Assembly: GCA_910577845.1 (NCBI GenBank)
Contig: CAJTNA010000034.1
Span: 1-8,091, forward strand
Reading direction: 5' to 3'
Length of the DNA stretch: 8,091 nucleotides
DNA from: an uncultured Christensenella sp.
Lineage (GTDB): Bacteria; Bacillota; Clostridia; Christensenellales; UBA3700
Made by a program: the position numbers and the translations under genes. The notes beneath the pieces are model-generated. The model ran no database searches, was not told where the DNA came from, and saw only the letters and a program-made list of their open reading frames with translations. Shown here in pieces: positions 1 to 5,904 of this stretch (the stretch's first letter is position 1; every line of letters starts with the position of its first letter).

Positions 1-58
1 TCGGTGGGTATTTTTAAAAAATCGACTTTTTACAAAATTACGACTTTACAAAAAAATA

Positions 59-95
59 AACAAGACAAAACTTATCATTTTGCTTTGTTGTTTTT
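59..95. terminator. Possible bidirectional intrinsic terminator near left edge
   Basis: Bases 59-70 pair with 78-89 across a 7-nt loop, with one A/C mismatch and one G/T pair. A GTTTTT run follows on the plus strand, and a T-rich run follows on the minus strand. It could end transcription of a gene left of the window. The stem is AT-rich and imperfect, so this is tentative. Confidence 0.35.
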
Positions 96-210
96 ATAAA
101 TGATTTATTAATCTTTCAAGCCACTAAATGGCTGAATTGATTTTTGTTTCAAATTATTATCTACTACGCTGTATTATTAGCAACTATCAATACAACCACA
201 AAATTTATTT

Positions 211-235
211 GTAGGGACACCAATATTTTGGGTGT
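211..235. repeat. Short palindromic element beginning GTAGGGACACC
   Basis: ACACC at 217-221 pairs with GGTGT at 231-235 around a 9-nt loop, directly after TTTGTAGGG. The layout resembles the short intergenic palindromes starting TGTAGGGGC that are scattered through many clostridial genomes. That resemblance is from memory. Only one copy is visible here, so its status as a repeat is inferred. Confidence 0.25.
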
Positions 236-371
236 AATGGTATCTGTATATTTATCATCGATTCAAGCTATGAATACTTAAATATTAAGTTTATTACAAT
301 ATCAATATTAGATTTTACATAAGTTAAAAATTAGTACTTATAGCTTATATTAATTGATACTATCATACACC

Positions 372-393
372 CCACAAAAAAGTTATTTTGTGG
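372..393. other. Hairpin CCACAAAA / TTTTGTGG
   Basis: An 8-bp perfect stem (372-379 with 386-393) has a 6-nt loop. There is no U-run on the plus side. It is followed about 25 bases later by the ATTTTGCAGTAG motif, which also follows a CCACA-type hairpin at 5905-5925. Its function is unknown. Confidence 0.4.
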
Positions 394-417
394 AGGCCAA
401 ATAAGCACCCGAATTGT

Positions 418-429
418 ATTTTGCAGTAG
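418..429 (+). repeat. 12-bp dispersed motif ATTTTGCAGTAG, copy 1
   Basis: This 12-base string recurs exactly at 5922-5933, and both copies continue as YTGA. A partial form, TTTTGCGGTAG, is at 471-481. Both full copies lie in non-coding DNA just downstream of a hairpin containing CCACA. This may be a trace of a dispersed intergenic element or chance in AT-rich DNA. Confidence 0.3.
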
Positions 430-450
430 TTGATGTTAATTAAAACAACA

Positions 451-472
451 AATACTTGCAATAGCAAGTGTT
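451..472. terminator. Possible intrinsic terminator hairpin
   Basis: AATACTTGC pairs with GCAAGTGTT (one G/T pair) around an AATA loop. A T-rich run follows on the minus strand (TTGTTGTTTT) and a short TTTT run on the plus strand. A second small hairpin, TTTTGC-GGTA-GCAAAA, overlaps it at 471-486. It could catch leftward read-through beyond the small RNA. No gene is clearly paired with it. Confidence 0.35.
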
Positions 473-544
473 TTGCGGTAGCAAAAAAAAATATAAGTTA
501 AAATTTACTTCTTGTTGTAGATACTTGATATATTAATAAAAAAC

Positions 545-568
545 GATAGCTTTTTTATATTAGCTATC
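545..568. other. Hairpin GATAGCT / AGCTATC
   Basis: A 7-bp perfect stem has a 10-nt AT-only loop. No U-tract follows on either strand (CTCC on plus, GTTTTTT on minus after the stem). It could be a weak leftward terminator, since the minus-strand bases after the stem are T-rich. Confidence 0.3.
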
Positions 569-636
569 TCCTATTTAACTATGTATAATTTTAATTATGA
601 CATTATTTAACTGCAAACTTTAATCTAAAAGAACAA

Positions 637-683
637 ATAAAAAGTAATGTCGGCTTACTCGTAGATTACAAGCAAGCCGACAT
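637..683 (-). terminator. Intrinsic terminator of the small RNA
   Basis: Read on the minus strand, a 10-bp GC-containing stem (683-674 with 656-647) continues through a G.U pair (673/657) into six more pairs (672-667 with 663-658, one U.G). This gives 17 stacked pairs closed by a 3-nt AUC loop. The tail reads TACTTTTTATTTG. It is the strongest hairpin in the left 1 kb. Confidence 0.75.
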
Positions 684-742
684 ATGATAAGGGGGAAAAT
701 TATGAGCTAATTTATCACGAGGTACCGCAGCACCTTTATCGT
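637..742 (-). ncRNA. Probable free-standing small RNA, about 106 nt
   Basis: A consensus sigma-A promoter sits immediately upstream (749-777) and a strong intrinsic terminator (647-683 plus U-tract) closes the unit, predicting an RNA from about A742 to about 637. A 5' hairpin forms from 743-739 with 720-716, stacked with 734-732 and 723-721. The terminator hairpin ends the RNA. Between them lies an unpaired AU-rich linker carrying UUUUCCCCCUU (699-689). Strand choice is supported by two pairs in the terminator stem that are G.U in the minus-strand RNA but A.C mismatches in a plus-strand RNA. The only ATG (685-683) opens a five-codon frame with no Shine-Dalgarno site, so the RNA is probably non-coding. 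By analogy with C-rich Gram-positive sRNAs such as RoxS/RsaE, it may bind G-rich ribosome binding sites; that role is inference. I do not recognise it as a named family. Confidence 0.65.
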
Positions 743-748
743 GGTTAT

Positions 749-777
749 ATAATATCAAAATAATTTTTTTTTGTCAA
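749..777 (-). promoter_or_regulatory. Consensus sigma-A promoter of the small RNA
   Basis: On the minus strand, TTGACA (777-772) is followed by a 17-bp spacer and TATTAT (754-749). TGA precedes the -10, giving the extended form TGATATTAT. The expected start is about A742. The -10 nonamer, -35 and spacing match the phosphoesterase promoter at 7768-7796 exactly. Confidence 0.75.
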
Positions 778-932
778 ACAATTTGCACTCATTTATTGTA
801 AAGATTGTGTAAAATATTTTATTTCCGTTAAATTATTACCAAAAAACTCTTATTTCGCTATTATAATATGAAAATCAACATTAATTTATGACTATTTTTT
901 TATTAAAAATTTATAATAATTATGTTCATTTT

Positions 933-983
933 ATAATTACACAATTTGCAGTTAAAATGTGTAATTATTTTTAATTAAAAATA
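933..983. repeat. Overlapping AT-rich inverted repeats downstream of trxB
   Basis: ATAATTACACA (933-943) pairs perfectly with TGTGTAATTAT (958-968). After one A/A mismatch, an inner TTT/AAA adds three pairs, and TTTTTAATT follows on the plus strand. A perfect 18-bp AT-only palindrome (966-983) shares three bases with it, so the two cannot fold at once. It could be a terminator, a protein site or chance. No plus-strand gene precedes it. Confidence 0.35.
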
Positions 984-1090
984 GCAACTTTTTAAATAAA
1001 TATTCAACAATCGTTTTAATTTACAAAGAGATTTGTGCTTAAGTTTTTTTTTGCATATTAAAACATTGTTCTTACTATTTATTATGCTAT

Positions 1091-2005
1091 TTATTCAAGA
1101 TTTGTGATATATTCGTTAGCTAATTCCGCTGCAATAGCACCATCACTGCAAGCTGTTATTACTTGTCTAACTTTTTTGCGTCTTACATCACCAGCAACAA
1201 AAACGCCTTGAATATTTGTGCAAGTATTTTCATCAGCAACAAAATAACCATACTCATCACGTTCCACCTCTTGAGCAATATCATTGCTACTAGGTATCTG
1301 CCCCACTGCAACAAAGATGCCGTCAATGTTTATATCTGTTAAGCTATTATCCAAAGTGTTTTGCAATGTAACGCCACTAATTTTATCCTCTCCGTTAATG
1401 TTGCTTATAACATTATTATAATGGATAATCACACCGCTATTTACCAATTTATCACTATCAGACTTACTTGCACGCAACTTGTCACGTCTATGCACTAAAT
1501 GCACTTCACTTGCGAATTTGGTTAGATACAAGCAATCACTTACCGCAGTGTTACCACCGCCAACTACTACAACTTTTTTGTTTTTATAAAAAGCACCATC
1601 ACAAACTGCACAATAAGAAACGCCTCTACCAACAAACTTATCCTCATTAGGAACTCCAAGTTTACGAGGCGTTGCACCAGCACAAATAATAACGGCTTTA
1701 GCTATAAGATTGCCATTATTTTGAGTAGAAACAATTTTTTCTTTGCAAGATAGTTTTGTTCCAACAACGCTATCATAAATCATTGTTACACCAAGTTTTT
1801 CAGTATGTTCTAACATTTTCATTGCCAAATCAACACCGCTTATACCAAATAAAGCTGGATAATTATCCACGCTTTCAGTATTGGCAATTTGACCGCCAGC
1901 AAATTGTTTTTCCACAATGGCTACTTTATATCCAGCTCGCACAGCATAAATTCCAGCTGTCAATCCTGCTGGACCACCACCGATTATCACAATATCAAAA
2001 TTCAT
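1091..2005 (-). CDS. trxB: Thioredoxin reductase (NADPH)
   Basis: This cytoplasmic FAD enzyme passes electrons from NADPH to thioredoxin. At 304 residues it is family length. The FAD-binding GGGPAGLTAG is at residues 9-18, the redox-active CAVC disulfide motif at 132-135, the second nucleotide-binding GGGNTA at 149-154, and HRRDKLRA at 172-179, which reads the NADPH 2'-phosphate. AGDVR near 271-275 is the C-terminal FAD motif. The family more often has CATC and GGGDSA, so both motifs carry mild substitutions. The ATG start at 2005 has GAGGG six bases upstream. It lies 60 nt after the amino acid kinase gene on the same strand. It may be read with that operon, though the gap has an inverted repeat and could hold its own promoter. 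No thioredoxin gene is in view, and no clear terminator follows directly. Confidence 0.96.
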   Translation of the reverse strand: MNFDIVIIGGGPAGLTAGIYAVRAGYKVAIVEKQFAGGQIANTESVDNYPALFGISGVDLAMKMLEHTEKLGVTMIYDSVVGTKLSCKEKIVSTQNNGNLIAKAVIICAGATPRKLGVPNEDKFVGRGVSYCAVCDGAFYKNKKVVVVGGGNTAVSDCLYLTKFASEVHLVHRRDKLRASKSDSDKLVNSGVIIHYNNVISNINGEDKISGVTLQNTLDNSLTDINIDGIFVAVGQIPSSNDIAQEVERDEYGYFVADENTCTNIQGVFVAGDVRRKKVRQVITACSDGAIAAELANEYITNLE

Positions 2006-2020
2006 ATACCCTCACAAACC

Positions 2021-2064
2021 TATTTATTAATAGCATAATTATGTACAAAAATTATTAATAAATA
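2021..2064. promoter_or_regulatory. Nested inverted repeat between kinase gene and trxB
   Basis: TATTTATTAATA (2021-2032) and TATTAATAAATA (2053-2064) are perfect inverted copies with a 20-nt spacer. The spacer contains a second palindrome, CATAATTATG (2034-2043). The structure fills most of the 60-nt gap and lies just upstream of the trxB ribosome binding site. It could be an operator, a processing hairpin or a weak attenuator. It is made only of A and T apart from the spacer, so chance is possible. Confidence 0.35.
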
Positions 2065-2065
2065 A

Positions 2066-2902
2066 TTATTTCTTAATTAAGTCCACACCAATTTTAGTGC
2101 TTGGTGCTACTCCACTCAAAATATCTTTTAATCTATATTTGCTATTTGCAATGATAACTTCAGTGCCATTCATAATAGGGTCTTTAATGTACTCAAGTTT
2201 TGCCTTTGCACCACCCGCACCTTTTCTACTTGCACCATAACACGCTTTTTGATATTCCTCAATATTTTGCACTACCTCGTCAGTAGTACTACCGCTAATA
2301 AATTGAACAAGTGAATCCTTGTCATTTACATCACTATAAATGCCGTCCACACTAGTCAAAATCAAAAGTTGCTTAGATTTTACTAAACAAGCAATTTGAC
2401 TTGCAGTTTCGTCATTGTCAATACCGTGAACATAGTTTTCGCTATTACCTAATTGAATCAATTCCATTTTAATAATTTCCTCAGTAGAAAGAGGGTCATT
2501 ATAGTTGATGATAGGTATTGCGTTTTGTTTCGGGCAACGCAATAACAAATTTTTCAAATACTCACGCTTAATTTCATTATTAAAATGTTGATGTTCAACC
2601 AAAATTTGTCTTAGCGAAAATCTACTATCCATATATTGCCTATAATTACTCATTAAAATAGATTGACCTTGAGCAGAATAGTCCGTTTTAACCTCAGAGC
2701 TATCACCCTCAAGTTCATAGCCATTCCTTTTAATAAAGTCAAGTCTACCAATTTCCGCAGCACCAGAAGTTACCCAAATATATCCTGGTTTTAATTCCTT
2801 TGAAAGTCTAGCAATTACATTGTAATTAATATCATTGTATTCCTTATTAATTAGTGCCATTGACCCAACTTTACCAACTAATTCTATATCAAACTTTGCC
2901 AT
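2066..2902 (-). CDS. Glutamate-5-kinase-like amino acid kinase, no PUA domain
   Basis: This is an amino acid kinase fold protein of 278 residues, closest by eye to glutamate 5-kinase (ProB), which phosphorylates glutamate in proline synthesis. The ProB landmarks are present: GKVGS at 10-14 (phosphate binding), TSGA at 45-48, YSAQGQ at 75-80, IPIINYND at 129-136, DND at 162-164, LTSVDGIYSD at 182-191, and GAGGAKAKL at 228-236 with K235 in the catalytic-lysine position. It differs by an insertion of about eight residues before DND and by lacking the C-terminal PUA domain of E. coli ProB. No proA lies beside it, so the substrate may not be glutamate. Its ATG shares one base with the upstream stop (TAATG), and AGGAGA lies seven bases ahead, so translation is probably coupled. 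Uridylate kinase is an alternative label for the fold, but the GAGGAKAKL segment favours the ProB group. Confidence 0.8.
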   Translation of the reverse strand: MAKFDIELVGKVGSMALINKEYNDINYNVIARLSKELKPGYIWVTSGAAEIGRLDFIKRNGYELEGDSSEVKTDYSAQGQSILMSNYRQYMDSRFSLRQILVEHQHFNNEIKREYLKNLLLRCPKQNAIPIINYNDPLSTEEIIKMELIQLGNSENYVHGIDNDETASQIACLVKSKQLLILTSVDGIYSDVNDKDSLVQFISGSTTDEVVQNIEEYQKACYGASRKGAGGAKAKLEYIKDPIMNGTEVIIANSKYRLKDILSGVAPSTKIGVDLIKK

Positions 2903-3315
2903 TACATTTCTCCTAGTTTTTTCATTATTTCATTTGTGATATTTTTTATTTTTTTATTGCCTAAATTTACCCAAATATCTGTATACTTTTGATATTTTTC
3001 TTTATTATCCGCAATACAAATTATATATGCAGTATCACTAAGTAATTTGAATACTTGAGATATTCTAGAGCATTTTCCATCAAATCCTATTACGCTATCG
3101 CAAAAGTCTTGCATATGTGGCAGAGCCTCTTTTTGTAATTCGTTAAACCTACGCTTGCCAAATTCTTGCCAAACTTGCTCACGTTTTACGCAATTTATAT
3201 ATTCGCAATATTCGTCAAAGTCTAAAAAGTTCAACTCTAAGTTTATAGCAAGTTCCCCACCAACGCTTTTATTGACAAGTTCATTTTCCCCAATAATTAC
3301 GATATTCCTTTTCAT
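2902..3315 (-). CDS. Shikimate-kinase-like protein with degenerate P-loop (probable pseudokinase)
   Basis: This small protein of 137 residues follows the shikimate kinase plan. NIVIIG at 4-9 leads into the nucleotide loop. LDFDEY at 31-36 matches the D-x-D segment that binds Mg and shikimate, and WQEFGKRRF at 49-57 matches the F-G-E-x-x-F segment. A late strand, AYIICIAD, is at 96-103. Key residues are lost. The Walker A GxGKST positions read V-N-K-S, with the lysine shifted by one. The shikimate-binding arginine after F57 is N58. The glycine-rich GGG reads F-D-G at 78-80. The region of the mobile LID appears deleted, which explains 137 residues instead of about 170. It probably does not phosphorylate shikimate. 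The ATG overlaps the upstream gene by 4 bp (ATGA), with AGGG ahead, and the stop overlaps the kinase start. A regulatory or scaffolding role for the neighbouring kinase is inference. Confidence 0.65.
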   Translation of the reverse strand: MKRNIVIIGENELVNKSVGGELAINLELNFLDFDEYCEYINCVKREQVWQEFGKRRFNELQKEALPHMQDFCDSVIGFDGKCSRISQVFKLLSDTAYIICIADNKEKYQKYTDIWVNLGNKKIKNITNEIMKKLGEM

Positions 3316-4505
3316 ACTGCTACCCTATCGATGTCAGTATAAAAAGTCATAACACCTTTTTTATTGACCCTAAAAATTATATCGCCACATTCCCTAGTCA
3401 TATAAACTTGAATGCCTTTTTGACCTTTTCCGTCACTATAATTTGCAAGTCTATCTAAACAATTTTGGTTAGGATGTCCGTGATTATTTTCTACACCTAC
3501 ACTAATTACAGCATATTCTGGGTCTAGTCTATCTAAAAAGTCTTCACTTGCAGATGAACTACTGCCGTGATGACCGACCTTTAATAAATCAATATCAATG
3601 TTATCTTTATATCCATTTAAAAATAAACCTTCGCCACCATTACCGCCTTTGCCCTCTGCATCACCAGTAAACATAATGCGTCTTATATTATTTTCACCAT
3701 TATATGATAACAATATCATTGGTGAAATTTTATTTCTTTCCTTAGCATCGATTTGTCCCTCAGTGCCAACTTTGTCCATACGATACCATTCCTCAGCGAC
3801 ACCATAAATGTCAAACCTATATCCCTCACCTACAATTGGGTCAAGCTTTCCAATATTCAAAATAACTTTAGCACCAATTTCTTTTACTTCATTCTCAACC
3901 GCTTTAATAAAATTATTGTATGTAACCGTCTCTATTGTTCCATATTGAGGATTAACATTTTTATCACGTTCCAAAGTGCTGTTAAAAGCAGGTCGATATA
4001 TGTTTTTAACATCATAATTTTCCAAAACGCTATCCATATAATCTACGTGGTCAGCGTCTGTATGAGATAGGAACATATATTCAAAAGTTGTTATTTTCAA
4101 CTCATTTATATTATTTAGTATTCTGTCTTCACAACGCTCATTAGTTGTATTCTTTGAATCACCACCAGCGTCAATAATCGCATTTTTGCCGTCTGGCAAT
4201 TGGATAATAATGCAGTCACCTTGACCAACGTCTAAAAAGTGTACTGCCAAATCACCATCAGGGTTACCTTCTACACCATTAGGTTTGAATTTAGAAATAA
4301 AATCATTCCATTGTGTTGAAAAGCCAAAACGGAATATTAGTACAGCAGTCACTACAAGCAAAACAACGACAGCAATACTAATAAACAGCTTAGAGCTGTA
4401 ACTAATAGTTGTAGCTTTTCCGCCTTTTGCCTTAACTCTTACACCTTTTTTAGTGGCTTTTATATCAATATCTTTACTTTTTTTATTACCTTTCTTATTA
4501 GCCAT
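3312..4505 (-). CDS. Membrane-anchored ComEC/Rec2-type metallo-beta-lactamase-fold hydrolase
   Basis: The protein has 397 residues: a lysine-rich N-terminus (1-35), one transmembrane helix at about 40-61, then a metallo-beta-lactamase domain like the C-terminal domain of the DNA-uptake protein ComEC. Visible motifs are HFLDVGQGD (89-97), IDAGG (111-115), metal-binding HTDADH (148-153), TGD (280-282), GHHGS (311-315) and HGHP (342-345). All expected metal ligands seem present. The positive residues before the helix place the catalytic domain outside the membrane. It lacks the ComEC channel and OB domains, so it is not ComEC itself. A secreted phosphodiesterase or nuclease activity is plausible but unproven. 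The ATG at 4505 has AGAGG six bases upstream. It is the first gene of a leftward operon, with a promoter at 4588-4616, and its TGA overlaps the next ATG by 4 bp. Confidence 0.88.
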   Translation of the reverse strand: MANKKGNKKSKDIDIKATKKGVRVKAKGGKATTISYSSKLFISIAVVVLLVVTAVLIFRFGFSTQWNDFISKFKPNGVEGNPDGDLAVHFLDVGQGDCIIIQLPDGKNAIIDAGGDSKNTTNERCEDRILNNINELKITTFEYMFLSHTDADHVDYMDSVLENYDVKNIYRPAFNSTLERDKNVNPQYGTIETVTYNNFIKAVENEVKEIGAKVILNIGKLDPIVGEGYRFDIYGVAEEWYRMDKVGTEGQIDAKERNKISPMILLSYNGENNIRRIMFTGDAEGKGGNGGEGLFLNGYKDNIDIDLLKVGHHGSSSSASEDFLDRLDPEYAVISVGVENNHGHPNQNCLDRLANYSDGKGQKGIQVYMTRECGDIIFRVNKKGVMTFYTDIDRVAV

Positions 4506-4536
4506 TATAACCTCTGGGAAAACTTTACTACTATTT

Positions 4537-4551
4537 TATTGAAAAATAAAA
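4537..4551 (+). repeat. 15-bp direct repeat TATTGAAAAATAAAA, copy 1
   Basis: The identical 15-mer occurs at 4679-4693. Copy 1 lies in the leader of the metallo-beta-lactamase operon, and copy 2 lies about 15 bp before the fba -35. The pair brackets the divergent promoter region. It is AT-only except for one G, so chance is possible. Confidence 0.35.
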
Positions 4552-4587
4552 AATTTGTTACATATACTTACAAGTTATATCATACAA

Positions 4588-4616
4588 AGTATAACATAAC
4601 TAAGTTTAAAAGTAAA
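4588..4616 (-). promoter_or_regulatory. Promoter of the metallo-beta-lactamase/kinase operon
   Basis: On the minus strand, TTTACT (4616-4611) is followed by a 17-bp spacer and TATACT (4593-4588). TGT precedes the -10 as an extended element. Transcription would start near 4581, giving a leader of about 75 nt before the ATG at 4505. Confidence 0.6.
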
Positions 4617-4678
4617 TGTAATTTTAGCTATTTTGGTTATTAAATTTATAAAAAAAGATAAATTCGAAAAAAATATTC

Positions 4679-4693
4679 TATTGAAAAATAAAA
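4679..4693 (+). repeat. 15-bp direct repeat TATTGAAAAATAAAA, copy 2
   Basis: This is an exact copy of 4537-4551. It lies just upstream of the fba -35 hexamer, where an A-tract UP element might act. Confidence 0.35.
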
Positions 4694-4707
4694 TTATTGT
4701 AAAAGTG

Positions 4708-4736
4708 TTGAAATATAAATTAAATTGTGTTATTAT
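4708..4736 (+). promoter_or_regulatory. Promoter of fba
   Basis: TTGAAA (4708-4713), a 17-bp spacer and TATTAT (4731-4736), with TG at 4728-4729 as an extended -10. A-rich DNA precedes the -35. The start would be near 4743, leaving a leader of about 30 nt. Confidence 0.75.
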
Positions 4737-4774
4737 ATATACATTAATAAAAAACAATTGGAGGATTTTTTACT

Positions 4775-5740
4775 ATGCCACTAATTACTAGTAAAGAAAT
4801 GTTCAAAAAAGCATATGAAGGCAAATACGCTATTGGTGCTTTTAATGTAAACAACATGGAAATTATTCAAGGTATCGTTGATGCCGCTAAAGAGGAGAAA
4901 GCTCCACTTATTTTGCAAGTTTCAGCAGGTGCTCGTAAGTATGCTAATGCTACTTATCTACGCAAAATGGTTGAAGCTGCTGTAATTGACAGTAATCTAC
5001 CAATCTGCTTACACTTAGACCACGGTGACACTTTCGAGCTTTGCAAAGATTGTATTGACAATGGTTTCACATCAGTAATGATTGATGGTTCTCATCATCC
5101 ATTTGAGAAAAATATTGAGCTTGCTAAAAAAGTTGCTGACTACGCTCACGAAAGAGGCGTTGTTGTAGAGGCTGAGCTTGGTAGACTTGCAGGTATTGAG
5201 GACGCTGTAAACGTAAGTGCAGAAGATGCTTCTTACACTCGTCCAGAAGAGGTTGAGGAGTTTGTTACTAAGACTGGTGTTGACAGCTTAGCTATTGCTA
5301 TTGGTACTAGCCACGGTGCTTACAAATTCAAACCAGGTCAAAAGCCACAACTTAAGTTTGATATTTTGGAAGAAGTTGAGAAAAGACTTCCTAACTTCCC
5401 TATCGTACTACATGGTGCATCATCAGTTCCACAACAATTTGTTAAAATTATTAACGAGAATGGTGGTAAAATGCCAGATGCTATTGGTATTCCAGAAGAA
5501 ATGCTACGTCAAGCAGCTTCAATGGCTGTTTGCAAAATCAACATTGACTCTGACTTAAGACTAGCTTGTACTGCAGCTATACGTAAGCATTTCAATGAGC
5601 ATCCAGAGCATTTTGACCCTCGTCAATATCTTGGTGATGCAAGAGCTAACATTAAGGAAATCGTTCGTCACAAACTTGTTAATGTACTAGGTTGTAACGG
5701 CAAAGCTGCTGAAATTATGTCAGCTGTTGAGAAAAACTAA
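4775..5740 (+). CDS. fba: Fructose-bisphosphate aldolase, class II (zinc)
   Basis: This cytoplasmic glycolytic enzyme splits fructose 1,6-bisphosphate into dihydroxyacetone phosphate and glyceraldehyde 3-phosphate, and runs in reverse in gluconeogenesis. It has 321 residues. Catalytic D82 and zinc ligand H83 sit in LHLDHGD, followed by the SHHPFE segment (106-111) and E134 in VEAELGRL. Zinc ligands H180 (GTSHGAYKF) and H213 (VLHGASS) follow, with phosphate-binding GAS after H213 and substrate-binding NID at 256-258. All expected active-site residues are present. Tagatose-bisphosphate aldolase (GatY/KbaY) belongs to the same fold, but the size and isolated glycolytic-style context favour Fba. 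GGAGGA at 4760-4765 gives a strong ribosome binding site. The gene is monocistronic, between its own promoter and a strong terminator. Codons such as CGT and GCT are common, which fits high expression. Confidence 0.96.
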   Translation: MPLITSKEMFKKAYEGKYAIGAFNVNNMEIIQGIVDAAKEEKAPLILQVSAGARKYANATYLRKMVEAAVIDSNLPICLHLDHGDTFELCKDCIDNGFTSVMIDGSHHPFEKNIELAKKVADYAHERGVVVEAELGRLAGIEDAVNVSAEDASYTRPEEVEEFVTKTGVDSLAIAIGTSHGAYKFKPGQKPQLKFDILEEVEKRLPNFPIVLHGASSVPQQFVKIINENGGKMPDAIGIPEEMLRQAASMAVCKINIDSDLRLACTAAIRKHFNEHPEHFDPRQYLGDARANIKEIVRHKLVNVLGCNGKAAEIMSAVEKN

Positions 5741-5795
5741 TTTTAACAAATTAATTTTCTTACATAACTTAACTTAAATAAATAGATATTAAACA

Positions 5796-5834
5796 AAATA
5801 AAGTCGGTAACACCGACTTTATTTGTTTTATTAG
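5796..5834 (+). terminator. Intrinsic terminator of fba
   Basis: A perfect 13-bp stem (5796-5808 with 5812-5824) containing GTCGGT/ACCGAC is closed by an AAC loop and followed by a T-rich tail (TGTTTTATT). It lies 56 nt after the fba stop. Confidence 0.9.
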
Positions 5835-5904
5835 TTAATTTTTATAAAGCAAATTATTAAAAATTATCCATATCCAAAAAAATTTATTTTACAAGAAAAC
5901 TATT

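Larger units (their letters stand above)
1..1090. other. Long non-coding AT-rich region with many hairpins
   Basis: No reading frame here has both a start with a Shine-Dalgarno site and protein-like composition. The stretch holds a series of inverted repeats (59-89, 217-235, 372-393, 451-472, 545-568, 933-968) and one well-supported small RNA gene on the minus strand, all listed separately. The first bases (1-31) look like a cut terminator: TCGGT at 1-5 can pair with ATCGA at 21-25, followed by CTTTTT. The gene it would serve lies outside the window. Frame 1 is open from the left edge to a TAA at 97-99, but the encoded residues look like translated AT-rich noise. Confidence 0.7.

Noticed and set aside
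691..709. GGGGG followed by ATG AGC TAA on the plus strand, like a ribosome binding site with a two-codon frame
   Set aside because: It is the complement of the C-rich seed of the small RNA, and no plus-strand promoter is seen.
714..745. Plus-strand GGTACCGC within a CACGA/TCGTG stem, resembling the T-box antiterminator
   Set aside because: The tRNA-binding TGG is AGG, no stem I or specifier loop precedes it, no terminator or gene follows, and promoter and G.U evidence favour a minus-strand RNA.
683..756. Minus-strand frame reading HDKGAAVPRDKLAHNFPPYH inside the small RNA
   Set aside because: It looks protein-like for about 25 residues but has no start codon with a ribosome binding site after the predicted transcription start, and it ends at the terminator loop.
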